DNA from: Clostridium vincentii
Lineage (GTDB): Bacteria; Bacillota; Clostridia; Clostridiales; Clostridiaceae
DNA: 34,601 nucleotides
Assembly (NCBI RefSeq): GCF_002995745.1
Contig: NZ_PVXQ01000036.1
Coordinates: 1-34,601 of the forward strand
Direction: 5' to 3'
In this document: positions 16,315 through 24,075 of the stretch, piece by piece
Layout: each line of letters begins with the position of its first letter
Numbering within the stretch: position 1 is the stretch's first letter
The notes under the pieces: model-generated
Told to the model about the DNA's origin: nothing
The model's database searches: none
Seen by the model: only the letters and a program-made list of their open reading frames with translations
Made by a program: the position numbers and the translations under genes

Positions 16315-16347
16315 AGGGATTTAATAATAAAATATTACTAAATCCCT
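16315..16347 (-). terminator. Terminator of the cardiolipin synthase gene
   Basis: A 9-bp AGGGATTTA/TAAATCCCT stem is followed by TTTTC on the minus strand. It lies between the cls stop codon and the amidase gene, so read-through into the amidase gene is possible. Confidence 0.6.
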
Positions 16348-16355
16348 ATATTAAT

Positions 16356-17891
16356 TTACATCATAGGCGCAAAAAGTCTTAAAATAGATCTTAAGAATCT
16401 ATTGGACCATTTAACTTTCATTGCATTATTAACTGTTATTATTTGACTCACACTTAAGATATCCATAAAATCTTTTTTTATTTGGAAAATAGATTTTGTC
16501 TTAATAAGAAATACACCACATTCAAAGTGTAAATAAAGACTTCTATAATCAAAATTTATAGTTCCTACAGTTGCTACTTCATCATCCGCAACTACCGTCT
16601 TTGAATGTATAAATCCAGGTGTGTATTCATAAATTTTAATACCAGCTAAAAGTAATTGAATATAGTATGCTCTAGTTACAGTATGTGCATACCATTTATC
16701 CTCAATATGTGGAGTAACTATTTTTACATCTACTCCGCTCTTAGCCGCAAGAGTTAAAGCAGTAACAAGTTCATTATCTATTATTAAATAAGGAGTACAT
16801 ATATATATATAATTTTTAGCCTTATTAATGATATTAAGATAGACATTTTCTCCGACGAGCTCGTTATCATATGGGCTATCTCCGTAAGGCTGAACGTAGC
16901 CATCATCTATAAACTCATTATATTTATGTACGGTTGGTTTAAATTCATTGTAATAAATTTTCTCACTTTTACTTAAGGACCAAACTTGTAGAAACATAAC
17001 TGTAAAGCTCCATACAGCATCCCCCTTAATCATGATACCAGCATCTTTCCAATGCCCAAACCTTACTACTTCATTAATATATTCATCTGCCAGATTCATT
17101 CCTCCAGTAAAGGCTGTATGCCCATCAATTACAATTACCTTTCTATGATCTCGCGTATTCATTACTGAAGAAAGAATTGGTGTGAAAGGATTAAATACCA
17201 TTGTTTTAATCCCTAAAGCTTCTAATTTCTTATGATAATTCTTAGATAGTGTTTGAATACAACCCATATCATCATAAATTACTCTAACATCTAATCCGGC
17301 CTCAACTTTATTAAGAAGTATTTCTAGTACACTATTCCACATTTTCCCTTCTTGAATAATAAAACATTCTATAAATATATAATGTTTAGCTTTTTTTAAC
17401 TCACAAATAAGTTTTTCATAAAAATTTTCACCCGGCGATAAATACTCTGAATAAGTATTTTTATATACGGGATATGTTGATAGGTTATTTATGTACCTAA
17501 CTTGGTTTGCTAATAATTTATCCATTTCATTTATTTCTTCTATAATACCTTTTTCTTGTTTAAGTAAATTAAAGGTTTCATAATATGTTGATTCAAGTTG
17601 TTTTTTTAATTTTTTTCTTATTTTTTTACCTCCAAAGAATAGATATAATAGACCACCAAAGACTGGAAATAATAGAACCGGTATTACCCAAGCTAATTTA
17701 TAGGATGGATTATCTGTTCTGCTTATAATATATACTGTTACCGTAAGGCTAAGTATAATAAAGAGTACATATAAATATACAAATGACTCGCTAAGCTTCC
17801 AAATTGCCGAACCTAATATTACCAATTGTAAAAGTATTAGCATCCCTACAATTATCATTCTACTTGAAAGTAACTTCAATAATTTTTTCAT
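16356..17891 (-). CDS. cls: Cardiolipin synthase (phospholipase D family)
   Basis: This 511-residue protein has two N-terminal membrane helices (about residues 12-32 and 35-56), a short positive loop (GGKKIRKKLKK), then two PLD catalytic domains. The HKD motifs are HRKVIVIDGHTAFTGG (about 246-261) and HSKTVVADDEVATVGT (about 426-441). The enzyme joins two phosphatidylglycerols into cardiolipin and glycerol on the membrane. Length matches bacterial ClsA (about 480-510). AGGAGG lies 8 nt before the ATG, and an extended -10 is at 17927-17935. A perfect 20-bp palindrome just upstream suggests regulation. The amidase gene lies downstream on the same strand behind a terminator. Confidence 0.95.
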   Translation of the reverse strand: MKKLLKLLSSRMIIVGMLILLQLVILGSAIWKLSESFVYLYVLFIILSLTVTVYIISRTDNPSYKLAWVIPVLLFPVFGGLLYLFFGGKKIRKKLKKQLESTYYETFNLLKQEKGIIEEINEMDKLLANQVRYINNLSTYPVYKNTYSEYLSPGENFYEKLICELKKAKHYIFIECFIIQEGKMWNSVLEILLNKVEAGLDVRVIYDDMGCIQTLSKNYHKKLEALGIKTMVFNPFTPILSSVMNTRDHRKVIVIDGHTAFTGGMNLADEYINEVVRFGHWKDAGIMIKGDAVWSFTVMFLQVWSLSKSEKIYYNEFKPTVHKYNEFIDDGYVQPYGDSPYDNELVGENVYLNIINKAKNYIYICTPYLIIDNELVTALTLAAKSGVDVKIVTPHIEDKWYAHTVTRAYYIQLLLAGIKIYEYTPGFIHSKTVVADDEVATVGTINFDYRSLYLHFECGVFLIKTKSIFQIKKDFMDILSVSQIITVNNAMKVKWSNRFLRSILRLFAPMM

Positions 17892-17926
17892 TTCCCCCTC
17901 CTAAAAAAATTGTTTAAGTTTTCTCT

Positions 17927-17935
17927 ATTATAGCA
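17927..17935 (-). promoter_or_regulatory. Extended -10 promoter of cls
   Basis: TGCTATAAT lies on the minus strand 36 nt before the start codon. No consensus -35 is visible. Confidence 0.5.
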
Positions 17936-17960
17936 TATTTTATTTATGCTTATCTCTTAA

Positions 17961-17980
17961 TTTATCATTACAATGATAAA
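17961..17980. promoter_or_regulatory. 20-bp perfect palindrome upstream of cls (candidate operator)
   Basis: Arms TTTATCATT and AATGATAAA surround a 2-bp centre. The palindrome lies between the hydF terminator and the cls extended -10. The ATCATT/AATGAT arms faintly recall Fur/PerR-type boxes, but spacing differs. Confidence 0.4.
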
Positions 17981-17981
17981 A

Positions 17982-18004
17982 AACGCACCCAATAAGGGCG
18001 CGTT
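17982..18004 (-). terminator. Terminator of the hydrogenase maturation operon
   Basis: A GC-rich 9-bp stem (AACGCGCCC with GGGTGCGTT, one G-U pair in RNA) and a T6 tail follow the hydF stop codon. Confidence 0.9.
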
Positions 18005-18007
18005 CAT

Positions 18008-19207
18008 TTACTGAAAAATCATCTTACTTCTTTCTAGAGTATTAGTTAAAAATGATAATATTACTCCATAATTAGTTATTGGAACTGACTTTTCTTTGCA
18101 AATATTAATTCTATTTACAACAGTTTTTCTATTCAACATACATGCCCCACAATGTATTATAAGCTTATATTCATCTATATTATCTGTAAACTCATGGCCA
18201 ATTTTAAAATCTATATTTAAATCTCCACCAACATACTTATTTAATAGTTTAGGGATTTTAATTCTTCCAATATCTTCTTGAGATACGTTATGGGTACAAC
18301 TTTCACTTATTAATATTTTATCTCCAGGTTTTAAATTTCGTACAGCTTGAACACCTTCTAAAAACTCATTAATATCTCCCTTTTGCCTAGCAAATAGCAT
18401 AGAGAAACTAGTGAGATTTATGTCTTTAGGTACTATCTCATCAACTATCTTAAATGCCTGAGAATCTGTAATTACTAAATCAACATCCTTTAGTTCCTTT
18501 AAAGCAACTTCTAGTTCAGTATCGCGAACAACATAGCTTTTTATACCATGGTCTAAGCAATCTCGTATGCATTGAACCTGAGGAAGTATCAATCTCCCCT
18601 TAGGTGCCTCAGAATCTACTGGGACTACCAAAACAACCTTTGCCCCATAAGAGAGTAAATCTCCAACTATGGGAAGTTCTTCTTCTTCCTTTGAAAGCAC
18701 TTCTATAAGCTTATCCTTTAATAGATTAATTCCAGTATCTGAAGCTAGAGAAATATATATTGCATCCTTATACTTTTCATCTATTATATTGGTGATTTCT
18801 TTTAAAGAGTCACTATCTATTATATCCACCTTGTTAATGACCAATAGGTGAGGAATATTATATTTTTTAAAATCTCTTTTAAATTTATCATATTCTTCAT
18901 AATCTATATTCGAAATATCCATAAGATAAATTGCTATATCTGTTCTCTTTAAGATTTCATAGGTTTTACTAATTCTTAAATCTCCAAGAGAACTCCTATC
19001 TCCTAGGCCTGCAGTATCAATAAATAATACAGCTCCAACAGGAATAAGTTCCATTGCTTTCAAAACAGGATCAGTTGTAGTTCCCGCTTTATCTGATACT
19101 AAGGCTACATCTTGGCCTACTAATCTATTCATAAGTGATGACTTACCCGAGTTAGTCCTTCCAAATAAAGCAATATGTTTTCTATTTGCATTTGGAGTGT
19201 TATTCAT
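18008..19207 (-). CDS. hydF: [FeFe]-hydrogenase maturation GTPase HydF
   Basis: This 399-residue scaffold protein assembles the 2Fe subcluster of the H-cluster and hands it to HydA. The N-terminal GTPase domain has GRTNSGKSS (G1, about residues 16-24), DTAG (G3, about 60) and NKVD (G4, about 124). A dimerisation region follows, and the C-terminal cluster site has CTHN (about 304) and HCGAC (about 355-359), the conserved C-x-H...H-C-x-x-C ligands of HydF. The ribosome site GAGGAGG overlaps the end of hydG, leaving an 11-bp gap. It is the last gene of the operon TM1266-hydE-hydG-hydF and is cytosolic. Confidence 0.97.
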   Translation of the reverse strand: MNNTPNANRKHIALFGRTNSGKSSLMNRLVGQDVALVSDKAGTTTDPVLKAMELIPVGAVLFIDTAGLGDRSSLGDLRISKTYEILKRTDIAIYLMDISNIDYEEYDKFKRDFKKYNIPHLLVINKVDIIDSDSLKEITNIIDEKYKDAIYISLASDTGINLLKDKLIEVLSKEEEELPIVGDLLSYGAKVVLVVPVDSEAPKGRLILPQVQCIRDCLDHGIKSYVVRDTELEVALKELKDVDLVITDSQAFKIVDEIVPKDINLTSFSMLFARQKGDINEFLEGVQAVRNLKPGDKILISESCTHNVSQEDIGRIKIPKLLNKYVGGDLNIDFKIGHEFTDNIDEYKLIIHCGACMLNRKTVVNRINICKEKSVPITNYGVILSFLTNTLERSKMIFQ

Positions 19208-19218
19208 ACGATCCTCCT

Positions 19219-20595
19219 CTAAAGATATAAATCTCTTTCACCATTTTTTAATTTTTCTAGACTCTTTAAAAATATTTGTTTAATGTCATCTCTTTCTAGA
19301 TTATCAGCTAAATTTCTTACAAGAGTTTCAACTTTTATTTTAAAAGCATCATCTCCATAATCTAATGCATATTCCATAATAGTTGACATAGCATTAGGTT
19401 CACAAACATATTGGATGTTACCTGATTTTGCTAAAGACATAAATCTATCGCCAGTTCGTCCCTTTCTATAACAAGCGGTACAGAAACTTGGAATATATCC
19501 ATCTTCAATAAGTTCCTCTATAATTTCAATTGGACTTCTTTGATCAGATAGTTCAAATTGCTCTATACTTTTTCCTTCTTCTCTTTCTTTATATCCACCA
19601 ACACCAGTGCTTGAACCTGCGCTCATTTGTGATATTCCATATTTCAAGAGTTGTTTCCTCATTTCTCCACTTTCTCTAGTTGAAATTATCATTCCTGTAA
19701 AAGGTACTGCAATTCTTATAATTGCAACTAACTTCTTAAAGGTTTCATCATCTACTAAATTAGGGAAGTTTTCTAAAGATACCCCTTCAGCAGGTTTTAG
19801 TCTTGGTACTGCAATTGTATGGAAACCAACTCCATACTTTTCTTCAAGATGTTCATTATGAATCATAAGTCCTAGAATCTCAAATTTAGGTTCTGATAGT
19901 CCAAATAACACTCCAGCACCTACATCATCTATCTTTGCCTCCATTGCTCTATCAAATGCTGTTAAATGATATTCATAATTTCCTTTAATACAGTTTGGAT
20001 GCATCTTTTCATAGGTTGGCTTATGATAAGTTTCTTGGAAAAGGATATATGTTCCAATTTGTGCCGCTTTTAACATTTTATATTCTTCTACTGTTGTTGC
20101 TGCAATATTTACATTAACCCTTCTAATTTCTCCATTATTATTTTGAGTTTTATAAATAGTTTTTAAAGTTTCTATTACATATTCAATAGGAGCATTAACT
20201 GGATCTTCTCCAAGCTCTAATGCAAGTCTTTTATGTCCCATACTCTCAAGTATCCTTATCTCCTCAGCTACGTCAACTTGAGTAAGTCTTCTCCTCTTAA
20301 AAGAATTGCAAGTATGATACCCACAATAAACACATTTATTTACACAATAGTCACTAACATATAATGGTGCAAATAAAACTATCCTCTTTCCATAAATATC
20401 TTTTTTTATTTTCCCAGCAAGCTCGTACATTTCTTGAAGCTGCTCTTTGTCTTCCATTTGAAGAAGCACAGCAATATCCTTATGGGCTAGTCCTTCTCTT
20501 TTTTCAGCTTTTTCAAGAACAAGTTTAATATCCTCTTTTGTAGCACTTTTAGCTGTGTCTAATAAACCTTGAATATACTTTTCATCTATAAACAT
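19219..20595 (-). CDS. hydG: [FeFe]-hydrogenase maturation radical SAM tyrosine lyase HydG
   Basis: This 458-residue radical SAM enzyme splits tyrosine to make the CO and cyanide ligands of the H-cluster. The CX3CX2C cluster motif CVNKCVYC is at about residues 83-90. A second C-terminal cluster site SFCTACYRKGRTGDR (about 366-380), with a further Cys about 23 residues on (YVCEPN), is the HydG hallmark distinguishing it from ThiH. An in-frame start at 20616 lies inside hydE; the ATG at 20595 follows GAGGAG and shares one base with the hydE stop (TAATG), which indicates translational coupling, so it is preferred. It lies between hydE and hydF. Confidence 0.97.
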   Translation of the reverse strand: MFIDEKYIQGLLDTAKSATKEDIKLVLEKAEKREGLAHKDIAVLLQMEDKEQLQEMYELAGKIKKDIYGKRIVLFAPLYVSDYCVNKCVYCGYHTCNSFKRRRLTQVDVAEEIRILESMGHKRLALELGEDPVNAPIEYVIETLKTIYKTQNNNGEIRRVNVNIAATTVEEYKMLKAAQIGTYILFQETYHKPTYEKMHPNCIKGNYEYHLTAFDRAMEAKIDDVGAGVLFGLSEPKFEILGLMIHNEHLEEKYGVGFHTIAVPRLKPAEGVSLENFPNLVDDETFKKLVAIIRIAVPFTGMIISTRESGEMRKQLLKYGISQMSAGSSTGVGGYKEREEGKSIEQFELSDQRSPIEIIEELIEDGYIPSFCTACYRKGRTGDRFMSLAKSGNIQYVCEPNAMSTIMEYALDYGDDAFKIKVETLVRNLADNLERDDIKQIFLKSLEKLKNGERDLYL

Positions 20596-21653
20596 TAATT
20601 TAATCTCCTCTTCCATTCTATATTATCTCCCCTTGACATATCTAATTCAAAACCTGCTCTATTAATTCTTCCCTCAATACATTTTCTACACTCTGCAGCT
20701 TCATCCCCCGTACATATTTTTCCGTTATATAGAGAGTATTTTTCTCTAACAGTTGTTGGAGAAAGATTAGGCATAACTACATTACATCCAGCTTTTATGC
20801 CCATTTCCCTACCTACTGGATTAATGCTTCCAAGGGCTGTAGTTGCTGGTAATAACACACTTGGCAATAATAATCTTAGAAGTGCAAGCAAAGTAGTAGT
20901 ATCATCTAAACTTCCAGCTTTCTCTTTAGATAAAGGTGTATCCTCATGAGGGATAAAGGGACCAATTCCACACATATGAGGATTTAAGTCTTTAATATAA
21001 AGCAAATCCTCTACTAAATTCTCATTTGTTTGATTTGGAATGCCAACCATAAAACCAGCTCCAATTTGATATCCAATTTCCTTTAAATCTAGTAAACAAT
21101 TTCTTCTATTTTCAAAACTTGCATTTGGATGAAGTTCATCATATAACTCTTTTGATGCTGTTTCATGTCTAAGTAGATATCTATCAGCACCAGCTTTAAA
21201 CATTTTCTGGTAGGATTCATAACTTCTTTCACCTAATGAAATTGTTATTGCACTATCAGGATACTTTTTCTTTATCTTTTCAATTATTTCTACCATAACT
21301 CGATCTGTATAATAGGGGTCTTCTCCACCTTGAAGGACATAGGTTTTATATCCTAACTTGGCCCCTATATCTGCACATTCTAAAATTTCCTCTAAAGTGA
21401 GTCTGTATCTATCAGCCTTAATATTCTCAGCTCGTATACCACAATACCTACAATTTCTAACACAATAATTTGTAAATTCTATTAAACCTCTTGTATAAAC
21501 CTTATTTCCATATGTTTTCATTCTAGTTAGATGAGATTTTTCTATCAAATATTTCTTTGACTCATCATCTATATTATTCAAAACGAATAATAGTTCTTCC
21601 CTTGGTGCAAAGTTGGTTTTATACAAATCATTTATAATTTCATAGATATCCAA
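20595..21653 (-). CDS. hydE: [FeFe]-hydrogenase maturation radical SAM protein HydE
   Basis: This 352-residue radical SAM protein acts in assembling the dithiolate bridge of the H-cluster, working on the HydG product. The CX3CX2C motif CVRNCRYC is at about residues 64-71, followed by GIRAEN. Further conserved segments are LQGGEDPYY (about 114) and the C-terminal CRKCIEGRINRAG, an auxiliary-cluster-type Cys pair. The start codon is TTG, 8 nt after GGAGG; the preceding regulator gene ends 3 bp upstream. The stop codon overlaps the start of hydG. BioB and PylB relatives are excluded by gene context with HydG and HydF. Confidence 0.96.
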   Translation of the reverse strand: MDIYEIINDLYKTNFAPREELLFVLNNIDDESKKYLIEKSHLTRMKTYGNKVYTRGLIEFTNYCVRNCRYCGIRAENIKADRYRLTLEEILECADIGAKLGYKTYVLQGGEDPYYTDRVMVEIIEKIKKKYPDSAITISLGERSYESYQKMFKAGADRYLLRHETASKELYDELHPNASFENRRNCLLDLKEIGYQIGAGFMVGIPNQTNENLVEDLLYIKDLNPHMCGIGPFIPHEDTPLSKEKAGSLDDTTTLLALLRLLLPSVLLPATTALGSINPVGREMGIKAGCNVVMPNLSPTTVREKYSLYNGKICTGDEAAECRKCIEGRINRAGFELDMSRGDNIEWKRRLN

Positions 21654-21656
21654 ATA

Positions 21657-21905
21657 TTAAACCTCCGTTTTGGCAATTGCTGTTTTAACTGTTACGCCAT
21701 TAATATTCCCGATTTTCCCAGTCAAGCTATTAATATCATCTAAATCACCTGTAAGAGTTAATGAAACAACAGAAATTCCTTCTTCAAAAGGAATACCCAT
21801 ACGGCCTCTAATATTTCCGCGAAAAGCTGCAACCACTTTATTAAACTCTTCCTGACATTCAGCCGGATTCTCTAAAATTGCACTTATCACTGCTATTTTC
21901 GCCAA
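21657..21905 (-). CDS. TM1266-type iron-only hydrogenase system regulator (ACT-like)
   Basis: This 82-residue protein has an ACT/NikR-C-like beta-alpha-beta fold pattern (IAVISAILEN, a helix, GISVVSLTLTGD, a helix and VKTAIAKTEV). It matches the family named putative iron-only hydrogenase system regulator (TM1266), which is regularly found beside hydE/hydG/hydF. It has no DNA-binding domain, so it is either a small-molecule sensor or a partner of another factor. The start is TTG behind AAGGAGGG. It is the first gene of the maturation operon, with hydE beginning 3 bp later. A leader with an intrinsic terminator lies directly upstream. Family identity is good; its mechanism is not known to me. 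Confidence 0.9.
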   Translation of the reverse strand: MAKIAVISAILENPAECQEEFNKVVAAFRGNIRGRMGIPFEEGISVVSLTLTGDLDDINSLTGKIGNINGVTVKTAIAKTEV

Positions 21906-21949
21906 ATTAATCCCTCCTTATATTTACATTTAAAATTCTACATAAAAAA

Positions 21950-21975
21950 GAGGCCTTCTAATTTAAAGAGGCCTC
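21950..21975 (-). terminator. Intrinsic terminator 45 nt upstream of the hyd operon
   Basis: On the minus strand, GAGGCCT and AGGCCTC form a GC-rich stem followed by TTTTTT. It lies about 190 nt after the metallophosphoesterase stop codon and 45 nt before the TTG of the TM1266-type gene. It may end the corA-metallophosphoesterase transcript, act as an attenuator for the hyd operon, or both. Confidence 0.8.
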
Positions 21976-22139
21976 ATTAAGAAATATATCATAAAATAAA
22001 CATAACTATGCTTATTACAATTCATTTAAATTCAAGTCTCTTTCAGATTAGAATTCTCTTTTCTGTTAGAAAATATACTTTTATATATGCTCTTAAAAAA
22101 AGATCTCTCTCTTTAAAGAAGCTTGTTAATATTGTAACA
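21976..22139 (-). promoter_or_regulatory. Candidate hyd operon promoter and attenuator leader
   Basis: An extended -10, TGTTACAAT, lies at 22131-22139 on the minus strand. From a start near 22124 a leader of about 175 nt would run to the end of the terminator. An early leader segment, TTTAAAGAG (22109-22117), is the exact complement of CTCTTTAAA in the 5' half of the terminator (21962-21970), offering an antiterminator. No other promoter fits in the 45 nt after the terminator. No known riboswitch class is recognised. Confidence 0.4.
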
Positions 22140-22167
22140 TACCTTTAGCTATAAATATAGAATGGTT

Positions 22168-22986
22168 TTATGAATCACTTTTTAATGTGACAACAATCAA
22201 TTCAGGTCTATTAAATAATCTAAGAGGAAAACCACTGTTGCCAAGGCCGCGGCTTACAACCATAGAGGTGTTATTCTTAGTATACATCCCACTTGTATAT
22301 TTAGGAAATACTCCTTGTCCAGGTGAATATAATCCACCTACAAATGGCATTCTAAACTGGCCACCATGGGCGTGCCCTGAAAAGACTAAATCAATATTTT
22401 CTTCTGAATAAATATTAAAATATTCTGGCTTATGAGCTAAAAGAATTGTGAACTTATCCTCATTACCTTTAATTGTTTTAATTCTATCTGAAAAAGAAGT
22501 TCCATCTTTTAATCCTAAAAGAGTTAACGTTTCTCCATCCTTTTCTATAAATTCCTGTTTATCATCAAGAATAATTACCCCTAGTTCTTCTAATCTTTTT
22601 TTTAACTCATTATAAACTCCTGATGATTCCTCATGATTTCCAGAAACAAAATAAATAGAGGCTACGGACCTAATTTGTTTTATGTAATCTATAGCTATAT
22701 CAATATTAGTTCTGGTTGAATCAATTAAATCTCCTGTAATAACTATTATATCAGGAGCAATATCTTTTGTATGGTTAACTAAATAACATTGATTATCTCC
22801 AAATGATTTATTATGAAGGTCAGAAATTTGCAGTATTTTAAAATTATTAAAAGCCTTAGGAATATTTTTGTTTGAGTATTTTAGGTTAGTTACAACAAGA
22901 TTGTTATTTTGCCAATAACAAAATGGAATTAAAAAAATGCTAGAATTTAATAATACCTTTTTATATTTACCATTTATTTTCCTCAT
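22168..22986 (-). CDS. Metallophosphoesterase, YkuE-like
   Basis: This 272-residue protein has an N-terminal hydrophobic segment (about residues 10-25) that could anchor or export it. A calcineurin-like phosphoesterase domain follows with all metal motifs: ISDLHN (about 50), GDLID (about 85), GNHEE (about 117), AHKPEY (about 187) and the SGHAHGGQ signature (about 206-213). YkuE-type proteins are manganese/zinc phosphoesterases outside the membrane; a phosphoglycolipid or nucleotide diphosphate substrate is possible but not shown. GAGGTG lies 4 nt before the ATG. It begins 17 bp after the corA stop, so the two genes likely form an operon. Confidence 0.9.
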   Translation of the reverse strand: MRKINGKYKKVLLNSSIFLIPFCYWQNNNLVVTNLKYSNKNIPKAFNNFKILQISDLHNKSFGDNQCYLVNHTKDIAPDIIVITGDLIDSTRTNIDIAIDYIKQIRSVASIYFVSGNHEESSGVYNELKKRLEELGVIILDDKQEFIEKDGETLTLLGLKDGTSFSDRIKTIKGNEDKFTILLAHKPEYFNIYSEENIDLVFSGHAHGGQFRMPFVGGLYSPGQGVFPKYTSGMYTKNNTSMVVSRGLGNSGFPLRLFNRPELIVVTLKSDS

Positions 22987-23003
22987 GATACACCTCTATT
23001 CAA

Positions 23004-23924
23004 TTAAAACCATTTTTTCTTTTTAAAGAAAACTACACACAATAAAACAACTATAATACTTAGAATAATTACAAAGGGATAGCCATAGTCCCAATTAAAC
23101 TCAGGCATTTTTAAATTCATTCCATACCACCCTACAAGAAGAGTAAGGGGCAAAAATATAAATGTAACAACTGTAAAAACCTTCATTATATTATTTTGAT
23201 CAATATCTACCTGTGCCTGGTAAGCTTCTCTTACTTGACTTACATAATCTCTTGAATTAAGAACTGATTGACTTAATCGATTTAATCGATTAGTAAATAT
23301 TCTAAAGGATTTAATAGATTTTTTATCTATTAGTCCATTTTCATTTTCTTCTACCGACTCTGCAATGTTATAGAATTGTTCGTAATATCTTTTAAGTTTT
23401 AAGAGTTTTTTTCTTAATACCATTATCTGTTTAAAATAATCCTGATCTGTAAAATTTACTAAACTTTCTTCTAATTCAGATATCTCTTCCTCAATATTTT
23501 CTAATGCATAAATATCCCCTACAGTAAGTTTATCAAAAAAAATATCCAACACCCTACCAAGGTTCGGACATTTTTGGTCCCCTAAAAGAACATCTTCTAT
23601 AGTATCTGTTATAATAGTTTTTTTATCACAGATGAAGGCTAATAAATTTTCTCTAAAATATATACAAATACGGTTAGGATCATTTAAAGGGTCTTCAATA
23701 GATGGAACCATTAAAGAAATATAGTCAAAGCCATCATGGCTTTCAAATTTTGATCCTCTTCCATTTAAACAATCGAATTGAATCTTTTCGTTTATGTTTA
23801 GTTTATCTGCTAAAGACTCTAATTCTTTAAAGCTTAGAATAGCGATAAATCTTTTATCTTTTTCTAAAATTAAATTTTCAATATCACTTTTTTGTAAGTT
23901 ATTATCTTTTAAATAAAATATCAT
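23004..23924 (-). CDS. CorA-family divalent metal ion transporter
   Basis: This 306-residue protein has an N-terminal cytosolic alpha/beta domain (about 1-150), long stalk helices (about 150-240; EEISELEESLVNF and RKKLLKLKRYYEQ) and two C-terminal membrane helices (about 245-267 and 280-298). The GMN selectivity motif, YGMNLKMPE (about 266-274), stands between them. It imports Mg2+ (or Co2+/Ni2+). The end KKKKWF fits the basic cytosolic tail. An upstream GTG at 23933 overlaps the GGGTGA ribosome site, so the ATG at 23924 is chosen. It is transcribed with the following phosphoesterase gene, from the extended -10 at 24003-24011. Confidence 0.95.
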   Translation of the reverse strand: MIFYLKDNNLQKSDIENLILEKDKRFIAILSFKELESLADKLNINEKIQFDCLNGRGSKFESHDGFDYISLMVPSIEDPLNDPNRICIYFRENLLAFICDKKTIITDTIEDVLLGDQKCPNLGRVLDIFFDKLTVGDIYALENIEEEISELEESLVNFTDQDYFKQIMVLRKKLLKLKRYYEQFYNIAESVEENENGLIDKKSIKSFRIFTNRLNRLSQSVLNSRDYVSQVREAYQAQVDIDQNNIMKVFTVVTFIFLPLTLLVGWYGMNLKMPEFNWDYGYPFVIILSIIVVLLCVVFFKKKKWF

Positions 23925-24002
23925 TTTAATCACCCATTATTCTTTTAATAAGTTTTTTTGTAAAATCAAATAAATTCCTATTATTAAATTTATTTAATTA
24001 AT

Positions 24003-24011
24003 ATTATATCA
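24003..24011 (-). promoter_or_regulatory. Extended -10 promoter of the corA operon
   Basis: TGATATAAT lies on the minus strand, about 80 nt before the start. It lies just after the transporter-gene terminator. Confidence 0.5.
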
Positions 24012-24029
24012 TAAAAGAAAAAGAAAAAA

Positions 24030-24059
24030 GCCGCAACTTAGTAATTAAACTGCTGCGGC
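24030..24059 (-). terminator. Terminator of the phosphodiesterase/UMF1 operon
   Basis: A GCCGCA/TGCGGC stem (extended by two imperfect pairs) is followed by a T6 tail, 16 nt after the transporter stop codon. Confidence 0.85.
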
Positions 24060-24075
24060 ATATTCATTAAATTAT

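Noticed and set aside
21976..22124. Known riboswitch or T-box in the hyd leader
   Set aside because: No T-box GGTGGTACCGCG-like element and no recognised consensus of the cobalamin, FMN, SAM, c-di-GMP or metal riboswitch classes was found; only the possible antiterminator pairing remains.
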